The translations under genes and the position numbers were made by a program. The notes beneath the pieces are model-generated. The model worked only from the letters and a program-made list of their open reading frames with translations. It was not told where the DNA came from and did not search any database. Shown here piece after piece: positions 1-8,854 of a stretch of 64,000 nt of DNA; the stretch's first letter is position 1, and each line of letters starts with the position of its first letter. This DNA is from Lachnospiraceae bacterium C1.1 (GTDB lineage: Bacteria; Bacillota; Clostridia; Lachnospirales; Lachnospiraceae), in NCBI GenBank assembly GCA_030434875.1, contig JAUISW010000001.1, positions 1,685,501 to 1,749,500 of the forward strand, read 5' to 3'.

Positions 1-39
1 CATTCCCCGCATAATCCACTGTCCATCTTTTACTGCCAT
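1..39 (-). CDS. 5' end of an unidentified gene leaving the window
   Basis: Only 13 codons are visible, reading MAVKDGQWIMRGM, before the gene runs off the left edge. The ATG sits behind a weak AGGTAAAAT ribosome site. A 24-codon ORF (minus strand, 30-104) overlaps its start and may be a leader or chance. Too little remains to assign a family. Confidence 0.35.
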   Translation of the reverse strand, partial: MAVKDGQWIMRGM

Positions 40-94
40 ATTTTACCTATATCATTTACTACAGCTTGATTAGCAATATTATTCGTTTCCACTG

Positions 95-190
95 TTATTG
101 ACATTCGTCTTCTCCACGCATCTCAATACAAATATCATCAAGCTTGTTCTTATGTTTCAGACGCTCAACATTCCATGTTGCAATCCTCAA
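95..190 (-). pseudogene. N-terminal stub of an endonuclease/exonuclease/phosphatase-family protein
   Basis: A TTG start with a well-placed GAGG site opens a 31-codon ORF beginning LRIATWNVERLKHK. This is the characteristic first strand of the endonuclease/exonuclease/phosphatase (DNase I-like) fold, where the Asn is catalytic. After about 20 matching residues it ends at TAA, whereas the family is 200-300 residues long. It is therefore a truncated remnant. It directly follows another truncated gene (200-637), which marks this edge as rearranged DNA. The family call rests on a short motif only. Confidence 0.5.
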
Positions 191-199
191 AACTGCACC

Positions 200-637
200 T
201 CAATCCTTCATTCGATTCAAAATACCATCCACATCAATTCCGGGATGCGTTGTATAAATCTGCAAAATCTCTTCCACCAACTTCTTCTCAACACGGTTAC
301 GCTCAGAGATTATCTCTACCGTTCTGCCTGCATCCATATCCTTTACAATATTCTTTATGAGTTTGTCCATTTCTTTCTGAGGCGGGTACTTCGAGCCTTT
401 CTTCAGAATTGGAGAAAGGTCCTGTTTTTCTATCCGATATGTGCCGTCCGATTCTATTGTCATCAGCATAAAGGTTATCGGCTGTGTAAACCTCCTTAGG
501 CCGCAGCTTCCTGGGTTCAGATAAGTAATCTCTCCATCCTGCCGGTTTTCATATTTGTGAGAGTGACCATATACAACAAAATCAGCGTCTGACAGTTTTT
601 CCTTTATATGCTTGATGTTATGAATAATCGCAAACCA
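200..637 (-). pseudogene. C-terminal half of a YfcE/MJ0936-type metallophosphoesterase
   Basis: The frame reads DADFVVYGHSHKYENRQDGE followed by ITYLNPGSCGLRRF. These are the GHSH metal-binding motif and the conserved NPGS segment of YfcE-like calcineurin phosphodiesterases. The N-terminal half, with the DTHG and GD motifs, is missing. Upstream of about 637 the same frame stays open but no longer resembles the family, and there is no proper start for the whole. A C-terminal extension of about 80 residues rich in charged amino acids follows the motif region. It is a 5'-truncated gene and without half of its metal ligands should be inactive. The exact breakpoint is uncertain. Confidence 0.7.
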
Positions 638-753
638 ACTTACGATGTTTTTTCCAGATACTTTGATTATACAAATCGTATATAATTACTGCAATACAGT
701 AAAACATCTGTGTACGAAAATGAGCAGTCATCTTGACTGCTCAACATTCACAT

Positions 754-1299
754 TTAATCTTCATCATCGTAATTATCGTACCAATAGTCTACAGCTGCAT
801 CGTAGGCCTCGTCTTCATCGTCATAATCATCCTCATAGTCGTAGAATTCTTCGTACTTATCATCTGCAAAGCTATCCGGATCATCATAATCATTAACATC
901 ATAATAGTCGGCTCTGCGTGATTTATTCGACTTATAGCTTCCACTGCTGTTATAGAATTTCTTTGTAGTGCTTGAGGATCTTCTACTTGAAGAGCTGCTC
1001 TTACTATATGTCTTGGTAGTGCTCTTTGTGCTTGGTGTATAGCTCGAAGAATAGTCTGACTTGTTATATTGCTGATAATGAATAGTGCAGTATCTCGTCC
1101 CGCTAGCCTTTATATTGCCACACCCCGGCTCATCACAACAATGCGTAGGGCAGTAATTAGATCCCGGTCGAACCCGCCTGTCGCAGTTAGATATCTTGCA
1201 ATATATAATCTCCGGCTCCTTTTTTCTGCCTGCCAAAGTAACCATTAACACGATACCAACGAGCAACGTAATGATCCAGAAAAACTTCTTTTCGTTCAT
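754..1299 (-). CDS. Membrane-anchored Cys/His protein with Ser-rich linker and acidic tail
   Basis: The start is ATG at 1297-1299 (MNEKKFFW) because a GGGAGGG site lies just upstream; five more codons are open ahead of it. Residues about 4-25 form one hydrophobic helix. A cytosolic or surface Cys-rich stretch follows with two similar units (C-x4-C ... YC-x2-H), which suggests zinc binding. Next come a Ser/Thr/Lys-rich linker and about 50 residues dominated by Asp, Glu and Tyr. I recognise no family. The neighbours are two more envelope-type proteins on the same strand. The acidic tail could bind cations or partner proteins, but that is inference. Confidence 0.7.
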   Translation of the reverse strand: MNEKKFFWIITLLVGIVLMVTLAGRKKEPEIIYCKISNCDRRVRPGSNYCPTHCCDEPGCGNIKASGTRYCTIHYQQYNKSDYSSSYTPSTKSTTKTYSKSSSSSRRSSSTTKKFYNSSGSYKSNKSRRADYYDVNDYDDPDSFADDKYEEFYDYEDDYDDEDEAYDAAVDYWYDNYDDED

Positions 1300-1340
1300 A
1301 GCGAGCCCTCCCATACAACTAACAAATGGCTCTTACCATT

Positions 1341-1733
1341 TCAGAATATCTTTGAAATCTTGGCTGAAAGCATAATTCCTCCAATGAATAAAGCTATAGC
1401 TGGAGAACTGGCGAAAACTATACATGCTACCAAAAAGATTCCTAATGCAATGCGATTTTTCTTTTGCTGCTCTTCTTCTGCACTCTTCTTGATTTCTTCG
1501 ACCATATCATGGATTTCTTTACATTTCTCAGGACTCACATAGCATACATCACTGTCATCGTCATCATCGTCAAAATCAGTATCGGTATATCCGTCGTACT
1601 TACTACTGCCATAGTAATTATCATCAATGTTAAATGTCTCTCGGATGTAGGCTGCTTCGATAGGATCTATGTGACCATCATGGTTCAAATCAAATGGAGT
1701 GTTCGCGAAATTATCATAATAATCAAGTGACAT
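1341..1733 (-). CDS. EF-hand protein with C-terminal membrane helix
   Basis: Near the N-terminus the segment DLNHDGHIDPIE matches a calcium-binding EF-hand loop (D-x-N-x-D-G-x-I-x-x-x-E). It is followed by a Tyr/Gly/Asp-rich linker with a run of aspartates, a basic amphipathic helix and a C-terminal hydrophobic segment (about residues 97-125). The start has a strong GGGGAGG site. The predicted topology is tail-anchored with a calcium-responsive soluble part. It lies 41 bp upstream of the Cys/His membrane protein at 754-1299 on the same strand, so the two may be co-transcribed. Function unknown. Confidence 0.7.
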   Translation of the reverse strand: MSLDYYDNFANTPFDLNHDGHIDPIEAAYIRETFNIDDNYYGSSKYDGYTDTDFDDDDDDSDVCYVSPEKCKEIHDMVEEIKKSAEEEQQKKNRIALGIFLVACIVFASSPAIALFIGGIMLSAKISKIF

Positions 1734-1816
1734 AAGGCACCTCCCCTGAAACCGATATTGCTTGTTTCTTAGCTTAATTATAAATTTTAAGGAGTACTAT
1801 AAAAAAAACCTTCCAA

Positions 1817-1981
1817 GCTGCTATACAAAGCTATACAAAGCTGCTATACAAAGATGGATACCATGAGTATTATAATTTGTGTAAAAGAAAAAGATTGTGT
1901 GAAAGAGGAAAAGATGATGAGCGTTTTCAAAAGTATTTAGATGAGTTTAATCAAATGCTATCGCAAAAAAGATCCCGCTAA
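1817..1981 (+). pseudogene. Degenerate 3' gene end with GCTATACAAAG repeats
   Basis: A plus-strand frame with no start codon reads through 1850-1981 with gene-like residues ending QMLSQKRSR and a TAA. Its upstream part contains three copies of GCTATACAAAG at 1820-1830, 1830-1840 and 1843-1853. A terminator hairpin follows directly. This looks like the tail of a lost gene with a small repeat expansion at its break. Nothing else gene-like is seen between 1734 and 2152. Confidence 0.3.
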
Positions 1982-2000
1982 TTCAAATTTGCACTAATAA

Positions 2001-2035
2001 CCTCTATCCCATGTGAGATAGAGGTTTTGTTTTTA
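2001..2035 (+). terminator. Rho-independent terminator
   Basis: The stem CCTCTATC / GATAGAGG encloses an 8-nt loop and is followed by TTTTGTTTTT on the plus strand. It fits the decayed plus-strand gene end just upstream. Confidence 0.75.
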
Positions 2036-2152
2036 GTCTGAAAACAAGAACGGAATTGATGCTGGCACCGCTTCCGCTGAAAACCTCGAAGGTTTTCGTT
2101 CGTTATTATTAAAGTAAAACACGAATCATAACATGTCAATCATTTTTTTACG

Positions 2153-3235
2153 TTAAAATGACGTAAAATCCAGCTTCTGATATATGTGCTTCTCTAACAA
2201 CTTTTTCCCCTCATCCTCGGTGATCGGATTAGACTCATCTTCATATGGTTCTTTGTCAGAATGAAACCAGTAACCCTGTGCTTTTTCATCGTCGTCTGTA
2301 AAAACAGATTCAATGATATTGAGTTTTCCATCGCTGTAATTATAGTATGCCCAACTGGAATAAGCAGCCCCACTAGAGCCTTCGTTTGCAATCGAACCAT
2401 CATCGCACAGATAATAGCGGTTTCTTTCCCAGCCATCAAAAACATGGACTACTTTTCCATTCTTCATGGTGTATAGATCATATATAATACTGTCCCATCC
2501 CTCATTCGGTCCGCTTCCGTCTGCGGCATTTTCTCCCAGAATCAGTTCTTCTGTTCCGTCTCCATCAAGATCTTTTTTCAGATAACCTAAAATCTCATAT
2601 TCCGGATTATTCATGAAGAAGCATGTAGAAATACCATAAGGAGAGTCCTCGTCTTCATTGAATCCGTTCTTTAGTCCATCTGAAATGGTATCAATAATTT
2701 CATCATATGATTCTGCTGAAACCACATCATCTCCAGTTGCAGCTATTTCTGAGTCTTCGTAGGTAAATCCCGCTGCCTCAGAACTCCAATCGCTATACAC
2801 CCTGTCATTTCCTGTTCCTTTGAATGCCCTGACCTTTATCAGAAAATCAAAATCGTCCTGTGCTGATGCCACGTAAAACGGATCATTTGTTTCAGTTATT
2901 TCCGGTTGGTTGAATTCTTCATCTGAATAATATTTCCCCTGTGAAGAAACTTCATATCCGTCTGCTCCATCAACAGGTGTCCACTCAAAATATACTTCTA
3001 TGCAATCATCACCGGGACGCTTTACTCCATCCTTGACCTCCGGCACCGAAAGCAACGCCTCAGATGATGTTTCTGTGCTGTTGTCTTCTGCTACTGTTGA
3101 CTCAACATTTTCTGCTGTAGACTCAACCGTCTCCACTGTACCTTTTTCTTCAACGTCTTTACTACTACCGCATGCCGATATAATGACTGCTATAACTGCT
3201 GTAATAATCATGGATTTTAATTTCATCAATTTCAT
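2153..3235 (-). CDS. Secreted lipoprotein with a fibronectin-type-III-like segment
   Basis: The N-terminus is a lipoprotein signal: basic residues, a hydrophobic stretch, then IISAC with the lipobox cysteine near residue 22. A Ser/Thr/Glu-rich spacer follows. Residues about 70-165 resemble a fibronectin type III domain (EWTPVDGADGYEV, ending in an SDWSSEA strand). The C-terminal part holds DLDGDGTEELILG, the FG-GAP/VCBS-like calcium motif common in Lachnospiraceae lipoproteins of unknown role. The protein is expected on the outer face of the membrane. It resembles in plan the lipoprotein at 52076-52756. Function unknown, perhaps surface binding. Confidence 0.75.
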   Translation of the reverse strand: MKLMKLKSMIITAVIAVIISACGSSKDVEEKGTVETVESTAENVESTVAEDNSTETSSEALLSVPEVKDGVKRPGDDCIEVYFEWTPVDGADGYEVSSQGKYYSDEEFNQPEITETNDPFYVASAQDDFDFLIKVRAFKGTGNDRVYSDWSSEAAGFTYEDSEIAATGDDVVSAESYDEIIDTISDGLKNGFNEDEDSPYGISTCFFMNNPEYEILGYLKKDLDGDGTEELILGENAADGSGPNEGWDSIIYDLYTMKNGKVVHVFDGWERNRYYLCDDGSIANEGSSGAAYSSWAYYNYSDGKLNIIESVFTDDDEKAQGYWFHSDKEPYEDESNPITEDEGKKLLEKHIYQKLDFTSF

Positions 3236-3350
3236 TTACCCTTTACTCCACAAACATCATTATAGTATAACTCTTATGCTCATCTTATCATAATCCTGCC
3301 ACAAAAGCATACTGTAATTAGTATGTAAAGATACCATGTTATGTTACCTT

Positions 3351-3998
3351 TCACATACCCACTACCAAGTTAGATTTCTCCGCCACCATTTCTGTAACAG
3401 CTCTTTCAAGCAATGCCGATGGATTGCTATTCGGGTTTATCCAATCATCAATGGCATCATAGGGTAATACGAGTGGCATTCTGTCATGAATTTTTCTTAA
3501 CCTTTCTGTCGGTTCTCTTGTCAGGATTGTAAATACAGGGTATTTCAAATCCCTATATTCCTGCATCTGATACAATCCTGCCAGATATGTTACAGACTCA
3601 CCCACAGGCTGTATGGAATACCTGTCACCCGTTACAGACTTTCCCTTTGAATCAATGTAATGCTCCCATTCGTAATACCACGAGGCAGGCACAACACATC
3701 TGTGTGATTTCCATGCTTCCTTAAAGCTTATCTTGTCTTTTGCTGACTCAACCCTTGCATTGACAATAGGATGGTTTATTCCTCTGACATTAAAGCCCCA
3801 CAGCATCGGGAATACTGCCTGATTCCCATCTTTATCCGGTGCTATTACTGCAACCATGTTTGTCGGAAATATCTCACCTTCCGTGATCAGTGATTTTCCA
3901 AGCCGGTCAATCATCATGGTTGTTAGCCTGCTTTTCTTTACTTTTTCTGTATATACCCTCAGTTCCGGGGATAATTCCATAAAATACCTACAACACAT
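3351..3998 (-). CDS. SRAP-domain protein (YedK/HMCES type, abasic-site DNA-protein crosslinker)
   Basis: The protein begins MCCRYFM; after Met removal Cys2 is the residue that SRAP proteins link covalently to abasic sites in single-stranded DNA. The other family signatures are present: NARVES, the WYYEW glutamate near residue 106, and the IHDRMP histidine near 167. Its length (215 aa) is normal. It is the last gene of a leftward cassette after a Y-family polymerase and a small protein, behind LexA boxes, so it probably acts in damage tolerance by shielding abasic sites during error-prone synthesis. Cys3 in place of the more usual Gly is a minor variation. Confidence 0.93.
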   Translation of the reverse strand: MCCRYFMELSPELRVYTEKVKKSRLTTMMIDRLGKSLITEGEIFPTNMVAVIAPDKDGNQAVFPMLWGFNVRGINHPIVNARVESAKDKISFKEAWKSHRCVVPASWYYEWEHYIDSKGKSVTGDRYSIQPVGESVTYLAGLYQMQEYRDLKYPVFTILTREPTERLRKIHDRMPLVLPYDAIDDWINPNSNPSALLERAVTEMVAEKSNLVVGM

Positions 3999-4011
3999 AT
4001 TCCATCACCCA

Positions 4012-4236
4012 CTATTGATTTAACCGCGAAAATTCATCTTCACTGGTCCTAATTTTTTCATCATATCCTGCCAATGCGTCAAAAGGTGCATATATCTTCG
4101 CCCACCTCGAAACCGGCATAGGCGGGTGCTTTATGCTGAAATCATCCCATTCATCATGTTTATTTCTTCCCTTCAGATAAACTTCCCTGTACTTAAAATC
4201 AGACGGCATTTTCATAAATCCTATTTCATCTGCCAT
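4012..4236 (-). CDS. Small protein of the Y-polymerase cassette (YolD-like position)
   Basis: This is a 74-residue protein if started at MADEIGFMKMP, where a GGAG lies eight bases upstream; a GTG at 4260 would add eight residues. The stretch KHPPMPVSRWAKIYAPFDAL resembles the RAKIFAPF motif of small proteins encoded next to UvrX-type polymerases in Firmicutes, often called YolD-like. It sits between the polymerase and the SRAP gene with short gaps, so all three are probably one SOS-regulated transcript. Its biochemical role is not known. Confidence 0.7.
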   Translation of the reverse strand: MADEIGFMKMPSDFKYREVYLKGRNKHDEWDDFSIKHPPMPVSRWAKIYAPFDALAGYDEKIRTSEDEFSRLNQ

Positions 4237-4256
4237 ATCCATATCTCCAATATATA

Positions 4257-5687
4257 TCACGCAAGATGTCCGCCTATCTGCCTGTTTCTTTCAAGCTGAG
4301 TCGCACCTTCAAGCATATTTTTTCCCTTAAAAAGAACATTCGCCCCATACTTTGAACGCAGCTCCATAACGGCACGTTTAAGCCGTCTTTCCCTCTCAAG
4401 CTTTTTATAATCCGTAAGAAAGCTCAGCTGATAATAGCCTTCATCAGACACAACACTCTCAGCACATACTCCAAGTCTCCTATAAAGCAGCCTGTGATCT
4501 GTCTTTGCATCAAACGACTCAAGCAGGCGAGGCAGAATGATAATTCCTGAATTTGTATCCGTCGACATTCTTACCGTACCATTACTGTGCTTAGGGTGCA
4601 GTCTGCCGTAATAATCCTTAACTACCTCTCCGTCATATAAAGGAAACTCCTCTAAAGATTTGTAGTCATACGATACCCACCATGAAAACTTTGGTGCAAC
4701 AACGGCTTTAGCAAACATTTCCTCGCAAAGATTATCAACCATCTCCGAGAACACGTTTCTTGCTTCCCCATACTTATATGGACGTGGCAGCACCTGACCG
4801 TTTGAAAGACTATGATTATCCGTATGATAGTTTTTGATATCATAAATACCAACGGGATCTTCTCCCCATGCGTGGGCAATCATAATTTCACCGTCAATAC
4901 CGAATTTTTTATAAAACCATTCCTCATCCCACTGTGATTTCTCAGCAATATCCCCCATGGTGGTAAGACATGCTTTCTGCAATCTCAAGGCTTTGCCTGC
5001 CCCTATCATCCAAAAATCAGTAATGGGCTCATGATTCCACAATAAAAACTTATAGCTGTCCTCATTAAGCTCGGCAATCCTTACCCCATCTTTATCCGGA
5101 AGTGCCTTCTTTGCAACGATATCCATTGCGACTTTTGCAAGATAAAGATTAGTCCCGATACCAACTGTCGCAGTAATTCCTGTTTTCTTCAGCACCTCCC
5201 TTATCATGTTCATTGCCATAAGATGAGCGGGATGTATTCCCAATTCCTCAGCTTTATCTCGATAAAGGTGCAGATAAGGAGTAGCATCAATAAAACTTTC
5301 GTCAATACTATATACATGCACATCCTCCGGTGCTGCGTAACGGAGGATTATTGAATAAATCTGTGCTGATACGCTTTCATAAAGCGACATGCGTGGAACC
5401 GCTGTTATATAATTCATCTTTGTATTATGCGATTTCTCATATTTTTCTATTGCAGTTTTTGCCTCAAATAGTCTCGGTCTACTTGGTACTCCGATTGCTT
5501 TTAAGCTCGGAGAAACCGCAAGACATATCGTTTTATCTGTTCTTGTGTTATCAGCCACGAGCAGGTTGGTTGTAAGCGGGTTCATTCCTCTGGAAACGCA
5601 TTCCACCGATGCATAAAACGATTTCATGTCAACTGCAATGTAGATCTTGGATTCACTAAATTTTTTGCCGATTATCGCCATAGACAC
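4257..5687 (-). CDS. Y-family translesion DNA polymerase (UmuC/UvrX type)
   Basis: The 476-residue protein has the Y-family palm signatures: IYIAVDMKSFYASVEC with the first catalytic Asp near the N-terminus, and YSIDESFID with the Asp-Glu pair near residue 127. A thumb/HhH region and a little-finger domain follow, with conserved NG/LPRPY segments. Length and motifs fit UvrX/UmuC-like polymerases of Firmicutes rather than short DinB. The start is either GTG at 5687 or ATG six bases further; one GAGGGG site could serve both. Two LexA boxes lie 40-90 bp upstream, and the small protein and SRAP gene follow, which indicates SOS-induced mutagenic repair. Confidence 0.92.
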   Translation of the reverse strand: MSMAIIGKKFSESKIYIAVDMKSFYASVECVSRGMNPLTTNLLVADNTRTDKTICLAVSPSLKAIGVPSRPRLFEAKTAIEKYEKSHNTKMNYITAVPRMSLYESVSAQIYSIILRYAAPEDVHVYSIDESFIDATPYLHLYRDKAEELGIHPAHLMAMNMIREVLKKTGITATVGIGTNLYLAKVAMDIVAKKALPDKDGVRIAELNEDSYKFLLWNHEPITDFWMIGAGKALRLQKACLTTMGDIAEKSQWDEEWFYKKFGIDGEIMIAHAWGEDPVGIYDIKNYHTDNHSLSNGQVLPRPYKYGEARNVFSEMVDNLCEEMFAKAVVAPKFSWWVSYDYKSLEEFPLYDGEVVKDYYGRLHPKHSNGTVRMSTDTNSGIIILPRLLESFDAKTDHRLLYRRLGVCAESVVSDEGYYQLSFLTDYKKLERERRLKRAVMELRSKYGANVLFKGKNMLEGATQLERNRQIGGHLA

Positions 5688-5725
5688 ATCACCCCTCGTT
5701 TGTTACATAATAGATTTTGATAATC

Positions 5726-5737
5726 GAACTATAGTTC
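5726..5737. promoter_or_regulatory. LexA (DinR-type) box, perfect GAAC-N4-GTTC
   Basis: GAACTATAGTTC is a perfect palindrome matching the Gram-positive LexA consensus (GAAC-N4-GTTC), here preceded by C. It lies about 40 bp upstream of the Y-family polymerase start, so LexA should repress the polymerase/SRAP cassette until DNA damage. Confidence 0.8.
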
Positions 5738-5761
5738 TTTTAATCAAATATATCATTATGG

Positions 5762-5773
5762 GAACATATGTGT
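5762..5773. promoter_or_regulatory. Second, imperfect LexA box
   Basis: GAACATATGTGT matches the left half and core of the LexA consensus exactly and differs at two positions of the right half. It lies 36 bp from the perfect box, a spacing that would allow two dimers to bind. A further GAACATG half site lies at about 5779. Confidence 0.55.
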
Positions 5774-5805
5774 CAATCGAACATGGGAAAATTCTTATAA
5801 AGAGA

Positions 5806-5848
5806 ATAAAAAAAGCAGGAGATGTAAGATAATTCCTACATTCCTGCT
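5806..5848 (-). terminator. Rho-independent terminator for the gene at 5894-6556
   Basis: On the minus strand an interrupted stem (AGCAGGA / TCCTGCT extended by TACAT / ATGTA) is followed by a run of seven or more U residues. It sits 45 bp beyond the stop of the 220-residue gene. Confidence 0.75.
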
Positions 5849-5893
5849 TCCATCAACTGCCTCATTATGGACACACACTCAAATTACACATTT

Positions 5894-6556
5894 TCAAATG
5901 CTTTTGTTGGTATCTTTATTATATTCTTCATGTAAATCCACAATCTTTATATTCTCATAGACCGACCATATCACATACTCTTTTCCCAAAACATTCTCTC
6001 CCAATATACTTTTTACACTACTTTGTGCCTCAATATATAAGTCATGATTGAACCAACTCCACTCCTTGTATAAGACACCCGTTTCAAAAAAAAGCCATAA
6101 TAATGTATACTGATCAAAAGGCATATGGCAATCCTCAAACTTGCTGGGATTTAATTCCGCTCCTGTACAACTATATAAGTATTTGAACGCCATGTTCACC
6201 ACTTTTTGTGCCTGTCCGTATCTAGCAGGGTAGTTATAATTCTTTTCAACATCTTTGCGAAATGATTCACACCAAGTGTCATGCTCAAATTTCGCTTCCG
6301 ATTCTATAAAATAACGCTGGATTGCTTTAGCTAAATTATCAAACGCTATTCTATTTTCCGTCCCTTTAATTCCTTTAAATGTCCTATTTGCATCAAGATA
6401 CGCCTGCCATACAGCATCCCTAAATAGTTCTATGTTATTAACATCAAATAACCATTTATCTTTATTTTTAAAAAATGGTCCTCGTTTGACATAATCTCGA
6501 AACTTTATCCTCTGGTATTCAATGTTATCCTTGCAAAAATCAAGAATTCTTTCCAT
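5894..6556 (-). CDS. Unknown 220-residue protein, original copy of a duplicated locus
   Basis: A good GGAGGAAAGGAT site precedes the ATG. The protein is soluble, rich in aromatic and charged residues, with no signal peptide, and carries a central segment PARYGQAQKVVNMAFKYLY. That segment is vaguely like one in the equally unknown protein at 45630-46349 (both predicted mostly helical, with a Cys or Gly-Cys turn), but I do not claim homology. No catalytic motif is visible. Its first 28 codons and upstream region are repeated at 7111-7193 through a tandem duplication, so this intact copy was kept while the other is a stub. Confidence 0.7.
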   Translation of the reverse strand: MERILDFCKDNIEYQRIKFRDYVKRGPFFKNKDKWLFDVNNIELFRDAVWQAYLDANRTFKGIKGTENRIAFDNLAKAIQRYFIESEAKFEHDTWCESFRKDVEKNYNYPARYGQAQKVVNMAFKYLYSCTGAELNPSKFEDCHMPFDQYTLLWLFFETGVLYKEWSWFNHDLYIEAQSSVKSILGENVLGKEYVIWSVYENIKIVDLHEEYNKDTNKSI

Positions 6557-7110
6557 ATCCTTTCCTCCATAATCTCGACAGCTCAGATAATATAGAAAAA
6601 GAGTTTGGCGGCACTTAAGTGTTTTCTAATGCCTAATCCATATAGTATTTAACCGTATTACTTTTTTCTTCATCCGATGCAGACGCTACGTTAACAAGCT
6701 CTTCAAAACTATCTTCTATCAAAACACCATTCTCAATTTCCAATATACAGCTACATCTTTATGATATAGAATTCTACTTATTTTCTATTTGAGTAATTTC
6801 TCAAAAATCCGGGAATTTCCAAATTATTCTTCACGTCACTATTTCTTTTCAATAACGTGATATCATCAGGATCTATTCTTCCAACATTGATACCTGATAC
6901 TGCATTTTGAGTTAACGGCTTAATAGGTGTTATCATCTTTACCGGCTCTGGACTCTTCGCAGATTCTGTTTTCTCAGAAGTAGCTTCAATTTCACCAATT
7001 CCTGTTGCAATAAGAGTTACTACTACCGTACTTTCTTCAACCTGCTTTGCATCTGTAACCGTTCCCCATATTATATTGCTCTCTGTTCCAACTATGCTCT
7101 TAATATATGA
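6474..7110. repeat. Tandem duplication, copy 1 (637 bp)
   Basis: Bases 6474-7110 recur from 7111 with an offset of 637, interrupted only by the insertion sequence at 7217-9073, and then continue at an offset of 2502 up to 9612. The unit runs from inside the 220-residue gene, through the intergenic region, to inside ftsZ. The junction at 7110/7111 joins an ftsZ base to a base of the 220-residue gene with about 1 bp of shared A. As far as I can read, the copies are identical, so the event is recent. The gene-free part, 6557-6777, holds no other feature that I can see. Confidence 0.93.
6778..7110 (-). pseudogene. 3' fragment of ftsZ (duplicate)
   Basis: This segment is the same as bases 9280-9612, encoding the last 110 residues of the FtsZ-like protein, including the IPGFLR C-terminal peptide. 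It lacks the GTPase domain and any start signal because it was created as one edge of the tandem duplication. It should not give a functional product. Confidence 0.92.
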
Positions 7111-7193
7111 AATGGTCCTCGTTTGACATAATCTCGAAACTTTATCCTCTGGTATTCAATGTTATCCTTGCAAAAATCAAGAATTCTTTCCAT
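7111..7193 (-). pseudogene. 5' stub of the 220-residue gene
   Basis: The ribosome site, ATG and first 28 codons (starting MERILDF) are repeated exactly, then run at the duplication junction into ftsZ sequence in another frame and stop within a few codons. The insertion sequence lies just upstream, so the stub is also cut off from its own promoter region. Confidence 0.88.
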
Positions 7194-7346
7194 ATCCTTT
7201 CCTCCATAATCTCGACGGTAGTGTCAAATTTACTACCCGTTTTTAGTTCTAAAACCTTGATTTATCGGGAGGTTAAAATAAAATGAGCATTGACCTCCAT
7301 TTTTGGTATAATGTCAGCGACCAAACCTTCATAAACCAAGGAGACA

Positions 7347-8798
7347 ATGCTCGTGAACATTATACTTTATTTACTACAAATCATTCAACAACTCTATCAA
7401 CAAAACTGCTGGCTGATAAATTTCATCTGCAGATATGTACCGCTTAAGCAATGGGCTTTCGATGACTCCCATTCACCAAAATATCAAAAGTTCAAAGTTG
7501 ATGAACTGCCTAAGATTGTCTATTACCATCATGATTGGGATTGGAAAGATCTCAACAACTACTATACCCAGCGCTATGGTAAACCTGTTAAGCCTATCAA
7601 GAGACGCTCTGAGTGTGACATTCCGGAGGATTGCACATGCCCTTCATGTCATGCACCTCAGCCTTATCTCTACAAAAACAATGGCAAGGCAGGCCAGATA
7701 CTGTGTAAGATCTGCCAGACTGCATTCACTCCTGGTGACAACCGCTTTGATAATCAGATGTCTCTAAAGTGTCCGCACTGTCAGCACACTCTTGTCCGCA
7801 AGAAAGACCGTAAGCATTTCGTCATCCATAAGTGCGTTAATCCCAAGTGTTCTTACTATCTCCGCAATCTAAAGAAAGTTGATAAAGAAGACCTTGATGA
7901 AGACTATGGGAAGAATAAATATAAGCTTCACTACATCTACCGCGAATTCACGATAGATTTCTTTAAGATGGACTTAAATTCTCTTCCGAAGAATGCATCA
8001 TCGCTTAAGTTTAATAAGCACAACGCATATATCATGTCTCTTTGCCTTACATTCCACGTCAATCTTGGATTATCTCTTCGTAAAACAAGGCAGGCATTAT
8101 CTGATCTATATGGCATATCTATATCCCATCAGCAGATCGCCAACTACTGCAAAACAGCAGCCATCTGTGTTAAACCTTTTGTAGATAACTATCCCTACGA
8201 AAAGGGCTCTGCATTTGCTGCTGACGAAACATATATCAAAGTCCGCGGAATCAAAGGTTATGTTTGGCTTATACTCAATGCTGCCACCAGAGCCATCATT
8301 GGTTATCAGATATCTGACAATCGTGGTGTCGGTCCCTGCATTCTTGCCATGCGAATGGCCTTCAAAGGTATCACTGAACTCCCCAAAAACTTTAAGTTCA
8401 TAGCTGATGGTTACAGCGCATATCCTTTAGCTGCACAGCAGTTCTTCCGCCAGTTTGGAGAAAAGTTCAAGTTTGAAATCACCCAGGTAATCGGTCTCCA
8501 AAACAATGACGAAGTATCCAAGGAATATCGTCCATTTAAGCAGATGATAGAACGCCTTAACCGTACTTACAAAGCCTCATATCGCATCACCAATGGATTC
8601 GATAATTACGATGGTGCCAACTATGATCTGACTCTCTGGGTTGCGTATTACAACTTTCTGAGGCCGCACAAACACAATGGCTTCAAGCCTCCAGTTGTAG
8701 ATGACATACTCTCAAAAGCTGAAAACATGCCAGCCAAATGGCAAACAATGATATACTTCGGCCAGAAAAAGATACTGGAGCTTCAGGAAGCCAGCTGA
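7347..8798 (+). CDS. DDE transposase with N-terminal zinc ribbons
   Basis: ATG with an AAGGAGACA site opens a 483-residue protein. Residues about 90-180 contain two or three CxxC zinc-ribbon pairs (CPSCH, CKICQ, CPHC, CVNPKC), followed by a helix-turn-helix stretch around SLRKTRQALSDLYGIS. The catalytic core has AADETYIKVRG (first Asp), FIADGYSAY (second Asp) and KQMIERLNRTY (Glu), then an HNGFKPP tail typical of rve-type transposases. It is intact, so the element may still be active. The family is hedged: IS6-like by catalytic core and 8-bp target duplication. Confidence 0.92.
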   Translation: MLVNIILYLLQIIQQLYQQNCWLINFICRYVPLKQWAFDDSHSPKYQKFKVDELPKIVYYHHDWDWKDLNNYYTQRYGKPVKPIKRRSECDIPEDCTCPSCHAPQPYLYKNNGKAGQILCKICQTAFTPGDNRFDNQMSLKCPHCQHTLVRKKDRKHFVIHKCVNPKCSYYLRNLKKVDKEDLDEDYGKNKYKLHYIYREFTIDFFKMDLNSLPKNASSLKFNKHNAYIMSLCLTFHVNLGLSLRKTRQALSDLYGISISHQQIANYCKTAAICVKPFVDNYPYEKGSAFAADETYIKVRGIKGYVWLILNAATRAIIGYQISDNRGVGPCILAMRMAFKGITELPKNFKFIADGYSAYPLAAQQFFRQFGEKFKFEITQVIGLQNNDEVSKEYRPFKQMIERLNRTYKASYRITNGFDNYDGANYDLTLWVAYYNFLRPHKHNGFKPPVVDDILSKAENMPAKWQTMIYFGQKKILELQEAS

Positions 8799-8854
8799 TT
8801 GTTCTTAGATTCTGAGCCCGAGGTATCAACCTAGCCACCGCGTTAGCGGCATTG

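Noticed and set aside
1815..1855. CRISPR-like array from GCTATACAAAG repeats
   Set aside because: Three short copies, two overlapping, without unique spacers; a simple sequence expansion. No CRISPR array or cas gene was found in the window.
6778..7110. A second ftsZ gene
   Set aside because: It is an exact copy of the last third of the gene at 9280 created by the tandem duplication, without start or GTPase domain.
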